8,505 bases of DNA from CAJYAN01 sp046484825 (GTDB taxonomy: Bacteria; Pseudomonadota; Gammaproteobacteria; UBA6429; Thiohalophilaceae). Made by a program: the position numbers and the translations under genes. Below the pieces are notes generated by a model that saw only the letters and a program-made list of their open reading frames with translations, ran no database searches and was not told where the DNA came from. This document shows, one piece after another, positions 1-6,658 of the stretch (positions are counted from its first letter, which is position 1; each line of letters begins with the position of its first letter). The stretch is from the NCBI GenBank assembly GCA_046484825.1, contig JAWOIE010000276.1:1-8505 (forward strand), given 5' to 3'.

Positions 1-672
1 AGTTACGGGACGCATCTGTTGTGGCCCTTCAGCGATGAACGTATCGCCTGGCATATTATTTCCATTATCGACCCGGTATTTACCCTGGTCCTGTTGCTGA
101 CCGTGATCTTTACCTTGCGCCGCCGCGCGCCCCTGCTTGCCCGTAGCGGCCTGGCGGTGGCGGGGCTGTATCTCCTCCTGGGGGTGGTGCAGTTGCAGCG
201 GGCCGAGTCCGTGGCCCATGAACTGGCGGCCGCGCGGGGCCATAAGGTGGAGCAGCTGGTGGTCAAGCCGACCCTTGGCAATCTGCTGCTGTGGCGTTCC
301 ATTTACCAGGCGCAGGGCATCTACTACATCGACGCGGTGCGCGTGGGCCTCGGCAATCGCCGCAGTTATCCCGGTGAGTCCATTCCCCGCTTTGACATCA
401 CCCAGTTGGCGGTCGTACCCGCGCCGGACTCGGTACTGGCCCAGGACCTGCAGCGCTTCGCGGCATTCTCCGATGGCTACATCGCCCTGCACCCGCAGCG
501 ACAGGATGTGCTTGGCGATGTACGTTACGCCATGTTGCCGACCAGTGCCCGGCCGCTGTGGGGGATCGAGTTTGATGTGCGCCAGCCGCAAGCGCATGCC
601 CGCTACCGGTTTTACCGTGATATGACAGAGGCGGAGCGGGACCGGTTCAAGGCGATGTTGCTGGGCCAGTGA
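1..672 (+). CDS. Membrane-bound metal-dependent hydrolase-like protein (YdjM/PF04307 type), 5'-truncated
   Basis: The reading frame is open from the first base, so the gene starts upstream; 223 codons plus a TGA stop are visible. The first residues read SYGTHLLWPFSDER, followed by a hydrophobic stretch with IIDPVFTL. This matches the conserved C-terminal half of the YdjM family of inner-membrane putative metal-dependent hydrolases, where a T-S-Y-G-T element precedes PFSD and an IIDP segment. Two membrane helices are apparent (about visible residues 20-39 and 48-66). A soluble C-terminal domain of about 150 residues follows, containing short W-G-I-E-F and YRFYRD elements. The family's N-terminal histidine/aspartate cluster lies outside the window, so catalytic competence cannot be judged. 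A TTG at 19 is the first start-type codon in frame, but the conserved motif begins before it, so it is not the true start. The family's substrate is not well established. It converges on the DUF2892 gene. Confidence 0.8.
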   Translation, partial: SYGTHLLWPFSDERIAWHIISIIDPVFTLVLLLTVIFTLRRRAPLLARSGLAVAGLYLLLGVVQLQRAESVAHELAAARGHKVEQLVVKPTLGNLLLWRSIYQAQGIYYIDAVRVGLGNRRSYPGESIPRFDITQLAVVPAPDSVLAQDLQRFAAFSDGYIALHPQRQDVLGDVRYAMLPTSARPLWGIEFDVRQPQAHARYRFYRDMTEAERDRFKAMLLGQ

Positions 673-784
673 TCGGCGCGTCGGGCAGACCGTGGCGGGA
701 TAGTGGCCTGACGGGAAGGGTGGAGTGGATAGTGCGGTGCTGTGTCGTGCTGATAAGTCCGGCCCGGTGGCATCAGCCCCGGAG

Positions 785-809
785 TAAAGCAAAACAGTTT
801 TTTGCTTTA
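785..809. terminator. AT-rich inverted repeat between convergent genes, candidate bidirectional terminator
   Basis: TAAAGCAAAA (785-794) and TTTTGCTTTA (800-809) are perfect reverse complements, giving a 10-bp stem with a 5-base loop CAGTT. The site lies in the 247-base gap between two convergent genes, where a shared terminator would be expected. The T-run (798-803) sits inside the right arm rather than after it, and the stem is AT-rich, so termination is only an inference. A second inverted repeat follows at 820-846, with TCATGGC pairing with GCCATGA across 13 bases. Confidence 0.4.
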
Positions 810-819
810 GCGTGTACTG

Positions 820-846
820 TCATGGCGCAATGCCATAGAGCCATGA
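820..846. repeat. Inverted repeat TCATGGC/GCCATGA in the convergent gap
   Basis: TCATGGC (820-826) is perfectly complementary to GCCATGA (840-846), with a 13-base interior that contains another GCCAT able to compete for pairing (832-836). It lies 10 bases from the stem at 785-809. Together the two could form a paired 3'-end structure for the converging transcripts. No T-run follows on either strand. Confidence 0.3.
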
Positions 847-919
847 TACTGCGTGTTTCGTCAGAGAAGCCTACAGCACATCCCTGTGCCGCAGTGTTTC
901 GATGATCATCCGCGTTGTT

Positions 920-1123
920 TTAGTTAAACGCCTGGCCGGGTTTGGCGCCGAGCTTCTTGGCAATAATCGCCAGCGGGCAAAACTTGGTAAAACCGGCCTG
1001 GAGCAGGTTGGCGCCGACAAACGCGGTCAGCCACAGCCAGTTGATGTTAAATTTTACGGCCAGCAGCAGGCTGATCAAAATCACACTACCGGCAAAGATC
1101 ATGACAATTCTATCGATACTCAT
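920..1123 (-). CDS. DUF2892 (YgaP-like) small inner-membrane protein
   Basis: This is a 67-residue protein. The start ATG at 1123 is preceded by an AGAGGA Shine-Dalgarno-like sequence about 7 bases upstream, which supports this start. It begins with MSIDRIV and has two closely spaced hydrophobic segments (about residues 6-23 and 29-44). It ends with the family signature G-A-N-L-L-Q-x-x-F-T-x-F-C-P (residues 37-50), then a K-K-L-G-x-K-P-G-x-A-F tail. This is the DUF2892 membrane module also found at the C terminus of YgaP-type rhodaneses. Here it stands alone, with no rhodanese domain and no sulfur-metabolism gene visible nearby. Cys49 is the conserved family cysteine. The molecular role of stand-alone members is not established. 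It is transcribed in the same direction as the CheB-CheR gene, but 516 bases downstream of it, so it probably has its own promoter. Confidence 0.85.
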   Translation of the reverse strand: MSIDRIVMIFAGSVILISLLLAVKFNINWLWLTAFVGANLLQAGFTKFCPLAIIAKKLGAKPGQAFN

Positions 1124-1639
1124 TTTGTGTTCCTCTCCATTGTTATTAGTAATAGTCCCGGGCCGTCATTCTGCGCAATACCGTCGGCTTTGACCAGTGT
1201 CGAGGGCATTTTTTTCTCTGCACGAAGCCCCCAGGCGCCTGACCTGGCCGGCCTGTCTGCGCCGGGCCGGGGTCGCAAATCGGCGCGCGGGGTTAAAATG
1301 TGCAACCATTTTCGTGCAGCGTCCGGTTTGTCAGGCCCTTTCCTGGCTTCACATTGGAGGCGTGGAGGTTGGCGAGTGCCAGCCTGACCGTGAGACCCTT
1401 GCGCGTACTGCCGGCTGCGTCCTGATGGTAGGTGATGCGCCCTGCCGCGGTTTTGCTGTCTATTTTATTGGGTGAGGTTCGTGGAAGCGGTTGTCGTGCC
1501 GCCGCTGCCTGTGCAACATCCTGCTCAGGAAAGACCCGTACCGCCGGAGAGCGCTTTGGTGCCCTCGCCAACAGCTTTGCATGTTCTCGTCGCGCCTGTC
1601 ACCGACACCGTTGTTCCCGGGCAGGGTGTTTTATGCGTA
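1124..1639. other. Gene-poor spacer between CheB-CheR fusion and DUF2892 gene
   Basis: No convincing gene lies here. Both strands have open frames (for example minus 1293-1571 from a TTG, and plus 1197-1475). They have Arg/Ala-rich compositions typical of antisense or GC-rich frame openness, no clear ribosome-binding sites, and no recognisable motifs. The segment from 1124 to about 1200 should contain the promoter of the DUF2892 gene: minus-strand TATTAC (1144-1149) is a weak -10 candidate without a good -35 partner. No terminator with a T-run was found after the CheB-CheR stop codon. Confidence 0.5.
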
Positions 1640-4216
1640 TCAGGTCTTTTTTGTGCGGCGCAATTTCAACTCAAGCGTTTTCGTTATCGTAATATCCATC
1701 AGGGTGATCACGACGCCGTCAATCACGTTGTCCAGTCTGCGGTAGGGGACAATGCGTACCGCAAACCAGAGCTTGTCGGCGGTGAGTACCTGCTTCTCTG
1801 TTGGCAGCAGGGTACGCAGGCAGTTAAGAGCATCCTCATACAGTTGAGGGTATTCCAGGCTGGTAGTAAGGTCGCTGAGCGGCCGACCGATGTCGCTTTC
1901 ACGCAGATTGATAATCTTCGCGGCCTGATCCGTGTAGCGCCTGACATTGAGGCCCTGATCCAGAAATAGAATGGCAATATCGATGCTATTGAGCACATTC
2001 TGCATGTCGCTCTGGGCAAGGGAGAGATCATCGAGTTTGGCCTGCAGTTCTGTGTTTATGGTTTGCAGCTCCTCATTCATGGACTGCATTTCTTCCTTCG
2101 AGGTCGTCAGCTCCTCGTTGGCTGACTGCAGTTCCTCATTGGTGGACTGCAGTTCCTCGTTGGATATCTCCAACTCTTCCCGGGTAGCGCGCGCCTCATT
2201 GCGCAAGGAATCGATTTCATGCAGGTACTGTTGTATTACCGCCTCATGCGCTGTTTCGCGCGCATCCTTGTCCTTGCGCTTGCCCTTGCCGCTCGCGGAC
2301 AGTGTAACGTCGTTGAATACCACCATGGTCATACCTTTGACGGCGGCGGGTTCGCGTAAGGCCTGCAAGGTGATATCAACGTGCTGCACGCCTCCGGGGA
2401 CGGACACCTTCAGGCCGCGTAGATGCACGGGCTCAGTTTGCCCATCGACTTGCTTCAGGGCCTGTACGAGCGGCCCACCCAGGCCATCCCGCAACATGGC
2501 ATGAAAATTCCAGTTGGCCTTGCCGGCGGCCGGCTCCAGGTATTTTCCGGTATGCCCGCTGATGTAGACAATATCGCCATCGCTGTTGAGCACGACGGCA
2601 GCCGGCGCATAGACCTGCAGCAGGATATGATCCGCTGCTGCCTGAAGGTTATCGGTAGACGGTTTGCTGATAGTGGTGGTTGGCACAGGCTGCTCCTCGT
2701 TTGTTCTGGTCTGAGAAGGTAAGGTATTCAATAGGGTGTTCGGCATGCTGATGCGTACATTGTCCTGACGCAAATAAAGCCTTAACTTCGCATGGATAGG
2801 GGTAAAAAGATAACCGAGCCGCCCGACCGTCTCCGAGCTTCCCAGTAACAGAACCCCGCCAGAGCGCAAACTGTAGTGAAACAGGGGCAACAGACGGCGT
2901 TGTAGTTCAGAATCAAAATAGATCAACAGGTTTCTGCAGGTAAGCAGGTCGAGCTTGGTGAAGGGCGGGTCGAGCACTACGTCATGCTGGGCGAATAACA
3001 CCATGTCGCGTATTCTTTTATTGACCTGGTAATATCCATTATGCACGGTAAAAAAGCGTACCAGCCGCTCCGGCGATACGGTGTCACTGATGGACAGCGG
3101 ATATCGGCCACGGCGTGCCGCCGCAATGGCGTCGGGGCTCAGGTCCGAGGCGAAAATCTGCAAGGTAAATTGATCGCGCGGGGAGAGCCGTTCCGTCACC
3201 TCAGTGAATATCATTGCCAGGGAGTAGGCCTCCTCGCCGGTAGAACAGCCGACAACCCAGGCACGAAGATTAGGCATGGTCTTGCGTCGTGCCAGCAATT
3301 CCGGCAAGGCCTTATCTGCCAGACACCGCCAGACCTCGGGGTCACGAAAAAAACTGGTAACACCGATCAGCAATTCCTTGAACAGCAGGTCAATTTCCTG
3401 GGGATTGTGGCGAAGAAATTCGGCATACAGTTCTAAGGTTGCGATTTTATGAATCATCATGCGTCGCTCGATCCGGCGGTGCATGGCGTTGTTTTTATAC
3501 AGCGTGAAATCATGTCGGGTCCGCTGTTGCAGCAGCCTGATAATATTTTCCAGGGGCGGGGGTACCGGGGCAGGTTGGGTCTCTTCTTCCATGTCCGTGT
3601 CAGGGACTGGAACCTGGGTAACGTATGCCATGATGCGGGCCGGTAACTCATCGGGCGGTGCCACGATGTCGGCACAGCCTGCGGTAATGGCGCTCCTTGG
3701 CATTGAATCAAATTGCGCCGTACCGGGCTCCTGCACCACGTTCAGGCCGCCGACGGCCTTTATCGCCTGCATGCCGAGCGTACCATCCGAGCCCATGCCG
3801 GAGAGAATCACGGCAATGGCACGCTCGCCCTGGGCCCTGGCCAGGGACGAAAACAGGACATTGACCGGCAAGCGCATGCCTCGCGGTACGACAGGCTTTG
3901 CCAGTTTCAGTCTGCCGTTGATTACACTGAGCTCGGTATTGGGTGGAATGACATAGACACAGTCAGACGCGACGAGCATGTCCTGTTGCGCCTCTTGCAC
4001 GGACATCGTGGTGTAGCGTTGCAACAATTCCGGAAGCAGCGCTTTGTGGGTGGGGTCGAGATGTTGCACCACAATATAGGCCATGCCGCTATCGCTCGGG
4101 GTCTGGCGCAGAAACTGCTCCAGGGCCACCAGGCCACCGGCCGAGGCGCCAATACCCACAATGCGGATCCTCGGGACGGGTTGTTGTGGTGTATCAGAAG
4201 TAATAGGTGTCACCAT
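1640..4216 (-). CDS. CheB-CheR-PAS fusion: chemotaxis-type methylesterase/methyltransferase with two PAS domains
   Basis: This is an 858-residue cytoplasmic multidomain protein. Residues about 15-200 form a CheB methylesterase/deamidase domain with the catalytic triad visible: Ser25 in GIGASAGG, His52 in VVQHLDPTH and Asp144 in GMGSDGT. There is no CheB receiver domain before it. After a Pro/Glu-rich linker (205-221), residues about 222-485 form a CheR methyltransferase with ITVSFFRD-like LIGVTSFFRD (283-292), the SAM-binding VGCSTGEEAYS (322-332), ASDLS (356-360) and the CRNLLIYF motif (427-434). PAS 1 spans about 527-640. A long coiled coil (about 656-735) has NEELQS heptads. PAS 2 spans about 736-850 and ends in DIT. 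The protein stops there, with no kinase, receiver or GGDEF domain. CheB removes and CheR adds methyl groups on receptor glutamates, but no receptor is encoded nearby. The start ATG at 4216 has only a weak ribosome-binding site. The gene lies 69 bases after the PAS gene, probably in one operon. Confidence 0.93.
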   Translation of the reverse strand: MVTPITSDTPQQPVPRIRIVGIGASAGGLVALEQFLRQTPSDSGMAYIVVQHLDPTHKALLPELLQRYTTMSVQEAQQDMLVASDCVYVIPPNTELSVINGRLKLAKPVVPRGMRLPVNVLFSSLARAQGERAIAVILSGMGSDGTLGMQAIKAVGGLNVVQEPGTAQFDSMPRSAITAGCADIVAPPDELPARIMAYVTQVPVPDTDMEEETQPAPVPPPLENIIRLLQQRTRHDFTLYKNNAMHRRIERRMMIHKIATLELYAEFLRHNPQEIDLLFKELLIGVTSFFRDPEVWRCLADKALPELLARRKTMPNLRAWVVGCSTGEEAYSLAMIFTEVTERLSPRDQFTLQIFASDLSPDAIAAARRGRYPLSISDTVSPERLVRFFTVHNGYYQVNKRIRDMVLFAQHDVVLDPPFTKLDLLTCRNLLIYFDSELQRRLLPLFHYSLRSGGVLLLGSSETVGRLGYLFTPIHAKLRLYLRQDNVRISMPNTLLNTLPSQTRTNEEQPVPTTTISKPSTDNLQAAADHILLQVYAPAAVVLNSDGDIVYISGHTGKYLEPAAGKANWNFHAMLRDGLGGPLVQALKQVDGQTEPVHLRGLKVSVPGGVQHVDITLQALREPAAVKGMTMVVFNDVTLSASGKGKRKDKDARETAHEAVIQQYLHEIDSLRNEARATREELEISNEELQSTNEELQSANEELTTSKEEMQSMNEELQTINTELQAKLDDLSLAQSDMQNVLNSIDIAILFLDQGLNVRRYTDQAAKIINLRESDIGRPLSDLTTSLEYPQLYEDALNCLRTLLPTEKQVLTADKLWFAVRIVPYRRLDNVIDGVVITLMDITITKTLELKLRRTKKT
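2106..2172 (-). repeat. 21-base tandem repeats encoding coiled-coil heptads
   Basis: Inside the CheB-CheR gene, near-identical 21-base units (core GACTGCAGTTCCTC on the + strand, seen around 2124 and 2145, plus diverged flanking units) encode successive NEELQS-T/A heptads. The pattern explains the open minus- and plus-strand frames here. Such long coiled coils linking CheR or PAS modules are usual in this protein type. The near-identity of adjacent DNA units suggests heptad duplication or gene conversion, and the unit number may vary between strains. Confidence 0.75.
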
Positions 4217-4241
4217 GGACTAAATGATCTCGACCATTGCA

Positions 4242-4275
4242 GACGGTTTCGCCTGTGAAATTTCGCAGGACCGTC
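4242..4275 (-). promoter_or_regulatory. Intercistronic hairpin between PAS and CheB-CheR genes
   Basis: On the + strand, GACGGT (4242-4247) pairs with ACCGTC (4270-4275). Inside this, CCTGTGA (4252-4258) pairs with TTCGCAGG-side bases (4263-4269) through one G-T pair, leaving a one-sided bulge TTCG (4248-4251). In the mRNA of the minus-strand operon this structure would sit 10 bases after the PAS stop codon and 25 bases before the CheB-CheR start. No T-run follows, so a strong terminator is unlikely. Transcript processing, stabilisation or translational tuning of the second gene are inferences. The thermodynamic strength was not computed. Confidence 0.45.
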
Positions 4276-4285
4276 AAACCCCCGG

Positions 4286-4879
4286 TCATTGCTTTAATTC
4301 GAGAACCGCCAATAAAACGACTTCGTCATCCGGTTCGATATTGGCGATCACCTGTAACTGGCGCAATGTACCTGCCTGATCACCGGTGTGCACCTCACAG
4401 GATGCTACATCGCCATTAGACAGTTGTTTCAGTAAGTCGGCCAGAACCGGTCGGCTTGCGGGGGCCAGAAAGCCGTCAAAGGCATTCCCCATGAACGCAC
4501 CGGGTTCGACACCAAACAGTTTGGCACCGGTCAGGTTCGCCTCGATAACATGGCCATCAATATTCACCACAAAATAGCCAAAAGGCGCCCGTTCAAACAG
4601 CGCCTTGTAACGTGCATGTTCGTGAAAAAATTGCTGCTCATTGGCAATGAGTTGTTCATGCTGCAAATCAAGCTCAACCTGATGGGCCTGCAATTCATGC
4701 AGTAGCTTGAGCGCGTCACTGGCGCTTTCGGGGGCGCTGGCCAGCCGGTACAGGAGTGCCAGGGTATCCGTACCGATCGACCAGCCCTTGCTAGGCGGTG
4801 CAGTGCCTCGCTTGAGGCTGTCTTCGGCAGCCTTGCGTAACTGCTTGTGATCGGTAAAGTCAGTGGTGGATTTGGGCAT
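4286..4879 (-). CDS. Small PAS-domain sensory protein
   Basis: This is a 197-residue soluble protein. The start ATG at 4879 has a strong GGAGG ribosome-binding site 6-7 bases upstream, so the start is secure. The N-terminal third is polar and charged. Residues about 58-78 carry an LLHELQAHQVELDLQHEQL helix, a signature often found just before PAS domains in proteobacterial sensor kinases. Residues about 90-195 form one PAS domain, recognisable by ALFERAPFGYFVVNIDGHV and by EANLTGAKLFG. The chain ends right after the PAS fold in VLELKQ, with no DIT-type linker, kinase, GGDEF or EAL output domain, so it must signal through a partner. It lies directly upstream of the CheB-CheR-PAS gene on the same strand, making that protein the obvious candidate partner (inference). 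No heme- or flavin-binding residues can be assigned by eye, so the ligand is unknown. Confidence 0.87.
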   Translation of the reverse strand: MPKSTTDFTDHKQLRKAAEDSLKRGTAPPSKGWSIGTDTLALLYRLASAPESASDALKLLHELQAHQVELDLQHEQLIANEQQFFHEHARYKALFERAPFGYFVVNIDGHVIEANLTGAKLFGVEPGAFMGNAFDGFLAPASRPVLADLLKQLSNGDVASCEVHTGDQAGTLRQLQVIANIEPDDEVVLLAVLELKQ

Positions 4880-5078
4880 AAAGCCTCCAGTAGTCTTAAT
4901 CGTATTGCCCTATCCCGGCCTGTGCGTGGGGATCAGGGCAACCGTTGCTGTGTGCGGCAAACGCAGCAGGTACAGGCGGCTACCAGTATAGACTGCCCGA
5001 ATTCCAATGTCCGTAACTGCATTTCGTTTTATCCGCTTTTAAGGTGGATATTCGTTCATGCCAGAGGCTGTCAGGGCC

Positions 5079-5097
5079 CGTTTTAGACTGTAAAACG
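5079..5097. repeat. Perfect hairpin CGTTTTA-N5-TAAAACG
   Basis: CGTTTTA (5079-5085) and TAAAACG (5091-5097) are perfect reverse complements around a 5-base loop GACTG. GGGCCC (5074-5079) abuts the left arm. Neither strand has a following T-run, so this is not a classical terminator. It lies about 200 bases upstream of the PAS start codon. It could be a regulator site or part of a small transcript; nothing in the sequence decides this. Confidence 0.35.
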
Positions 5098-5326
5098 TCC
5101 GCTGGCGTAAGAAACCTGAAAATACCTTGCCGCTACTGGGTGATTTAGTCCTGGGTAGCGAGCTGGGCGATTATGGGATTTGCCGGTAAACGTGCTGTTC
5201 GGACCAGCCCCCTGAAGCGTCTATCCGCTAAATTATCCAGACATCTGAATCGATTGTTCCGGTATGCACCGCAACGTGATCACCAGCGGCCAGTGATGAA
5301 ACACACCCATGGTGAACCGCTTTATT

Positions 5327-5338
5327 TGGAGTACTCCA
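5327..5338. promoter_or_regulatory. 12-base perfect palindrome TGGAGTACTCCA
   Basis: The 12 bases TGGAGTACTCCA are fully self-complementary, as expected for a dimeric DNA-binding protein site. The site lies in the divergent intergenic region, about 410 bases before the Crp/Fnr-type start codon. It does not match the Fnr (TTGAT-N4-ATCAA) or Crp (TGTGA-N6-TCACA) consensus. The operator role is inferred from symmetry and location only. Confidence 0.3.
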
Positions 5339-5531
5339 GTTTACCCTCTTTATACGCTATCGCGAGTGCTCGTGATGTTGTTGACTAATATGTAACAGAC
5401 CGACGTTGGGATGCGTTCGTTGAATCGCTCGCGTTGCTTCCTGGAACACGTACTTTATTTGTAATCCACACCCAGCCGCATGACTTCTATTCATGGACAG
5501 AAAAAAAGAGGTTAGTAACGGGCAATAAAAT

Positions 5532-5580
5532 AATTATCTTGATAATTTAGTACTTGTGCTGAACTATGGTATATAAGTGT
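5532..5580 (+). promoter_or_regulatory. Candidate promoter and operator for the Crp/Fnr-type gene
   Basis: TGG-TATATA (5567-5575) resembles an extended -10 element. TTAGTA (5547-5552) lies 17 bases upstream as a weak -35. Immediately upstream, and overlapping that -35 by one base, is the perfect inverted repeat AATTATC-TT-GATAATT (5532-5547), placed where a repressor or activator would act. It contains an Fnr-like TTGAT half-site (5539-5543) but not the full Fnr consensus. A start near 5582 would leave a leader of about 160 bases before the regulator's start codon. Autoregulation is an inference. Confidence 0.45.
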
Positions 5581-5745
5581 CACAGGGTTGAGCGACTTCC
5601 GAAATGATATGCATGTTGCCTGTGGTTGCCCTTACTTTATTGAGTCTATATAGCAGTGCGAAACGGTGCCCTTGTGATTTTACGATGCGGTATCGCTTGG
5701 GGACCATTCAAGGTTCAGACATAACTACGGACATGGGAAGTCGGG

Positions 5746-6549
5746 ATGATAAATCACTCCTTGCCAATGCAAAACCGGATACTCAAGAGCCTGCAGCAGC
5801 AAGTGCAGGGCCGCCTGTTCCCAAAGTTAGAAATGTTGACCCTGAAAAAAGGCTCGGTCTTGCATGAAGCCGCGGCCACTCTGTCTTATGTCTACTTTCC
5901 CATCGATACCATTGTCTCCCTGCTTCATGTGCTGGAGGACGGGACAACGGCAGAAGTCGCCATAATTGGCAATGAAGGCATGATTGGCGTTTCCGCGATC
6001 ATGGGCGGCAACAATACCCCGAGCCAGGCGATTGTCTTAACGACCGGCACTGTCTGCCGGTTATCTGCCCAGCAGTGCAAGGATGAATTCAATCAGTCTG
6101 ATGCGATATTGCGCATGCTGCTGCTGCGCTACAGCCAGGCCTTGATAACACAGATGGCGCAGACTGTGGTTTGCAATCGGCACCACACTATCGACCAGCA
6201 ACTGCCACGCTGGCTGCTGATGGCCGCAGACCGTCTTCCGATGAATGACATCATTATGACCCATGAGTTGATTGCAAGCATGCTCGGTGTGCGCCGCGAG
6301 GGCATCACCGCGGCGGCCCACAAGCTCAAGGATGTTGGCGCGATCGAGTACCACCGCGGCCACATCAGAATAGTGGACCGGATTAAACTGGAAAAGCTGA
6401 GTTGCGAATGCTATCTGGTGGTCAAACAGGAAACGGAACGATTGCTACCGAGTTGCGCCCATCGACGACCCGACCCCCTCCAGAAGACCACGAGCAAGCC
6501 GTCGGGGTATGCCCCGGCGTTGCGTGCGACAACCACATCCAAGGGCTGA
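5746..6549 (+). CDS. Crp/Fnr-family transcriptional regulator, atypical effector domain
   Basis: This is a 267-residue protein. The N-terminal cyclic-nucleotide-binding-type beta-roll (about 25-115) includes YVYFPIDTIVSLLHVLEDG (48-66) and EVAIIGNEGMIGVSAIMGG (70-88). A dimerisation helix carries LLLRYSQALITQMAQ (about 125-139). The C-terminal winged helix-turn-helix (about 165-212) has MTHELIASMLGVRREGIT, whose second part is the probable recognition helix. The pattern belongs to a common proteobacterial Crp/Fnr subgroup with VCNRHHTIDQQLPRWLL. The position of the cAMP-contacting GE...RSA motif reads NEG...TPSQA, and there is no N-terminal Fnr-type four-cysteine cluster, so neither cAMP nor an oxygen-labile iron-sulfur centre is expected; the effector is unknown. 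The ATG at 5746 has a weak GGGAAG site about 8 bases upstream, and Met8 (5767) is an alternative. A Ser/Thr/Pro-rich tail of about 30 residues (238-267) extends past the DNA-binding domain. It is divergent from the PAS/CheB-CheR unit. Confidence 0.9.
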   Translation: MINHSLPMQNRILKSLQQQVQGRLFPKLEMLTLKKGSVLHEAAATLSYVYFPIDTIVSLLHVLEDGTTAEVAIIGNEGMIGVSAIMGGNNTPSQAIVLTTGTVCRLSAQQCKDEFNQSDAILRMLLLRYSQALITQMAQTVVCNRHHTIDQQLPRWLLMAADRLPMNDIIMTHELIASMLGVRREGITAAAHKLKDVGAIEYHRGHIRIVDRIKLEKLSCECYLVVKQETERLLPSCAHRRPDPLQKTTSKPSGYAPALRATTTSKG

Positions 6550-6658
6550 GCCCTTCGGCTACAGGGTAAGACAGGCATAAATCATCGGTCATAGCCCGGC
6601 GCGTCAGAGGGTTGCGTGGTTGTACGTAGTGGGGGTTCTGTACGACATGAAGCGGTGC

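Larger units (their letters stand above)
4880..5745. other. Long divergent intergenic region with several palindromes
   Basis: These 866 bases separate the divergent PAS and Crp/Fnr genes and contain no gene I can support. Open frames at 5173-5388 (+) and 5604-5867 (+) lack ribosome-binding sites or family resemblance, and the second overlaps the regulator gene in another frame. The region holds an 11-base inverted repeat GCAACCGTTGC (4938-4948), a 7-bp hairpin (5079-5097), palindromes GTGATCAC (5276-5283) and TGGAGTACTCCA (5327-5338), and an AT-rich inverted repeat by a probable promoter (5532-5580). It must hold promoters for both directions, and it is long enough for an unannotated small RNA. 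Confidence 0.5.

Noticed and set aside
669..905. 78-residue plus-strand frame whose GTG overlaps the hydrolase stop
   Set aside because: The stop/start overlap suggests coupling, but the composition is non-protein-like and the frame runs through the convergent inverted repeats.
1293..1571. 92-residue minus-strand open frame between CheB-CheR and DUF2892
   Set aside because: Starts at a TTG without a ribosome-binding site, no recognisable motif, and an Arg/Ala/Thr-rich composition typical of chance openness.
1640..1700. Frameshift truncating the CheB-CheR fusion before a kinase domain
   Set aside because: The second PAS domain is complete through the DIT motif, and no downstream frame encodes kinase motifs, so the stop is probably genuine.
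1971..2504. Ser/Cys-rich plus-strand frame of 177 residues
   Set aside because: It is the antisense of the repeated Glu/Leu/Gln heptads of the CheB-CheR coiled coil.
5173..5388. 71-residue basic plus-strand frame in the divergent gap
   Set aside because: No ribosome-binding site close to the ATG, no family resemblance, and it runs through palindromic DNA.
5604..5867. 87-residue plus-strand frame with a signal-peptide-like start
   Set aside because: The N terminus is hydrophobic, but there is no ribosome-binding site and it overlaps the Crp/Fnr-type gene by about 120 bases in another frame; the rest looks like a frame shadow.
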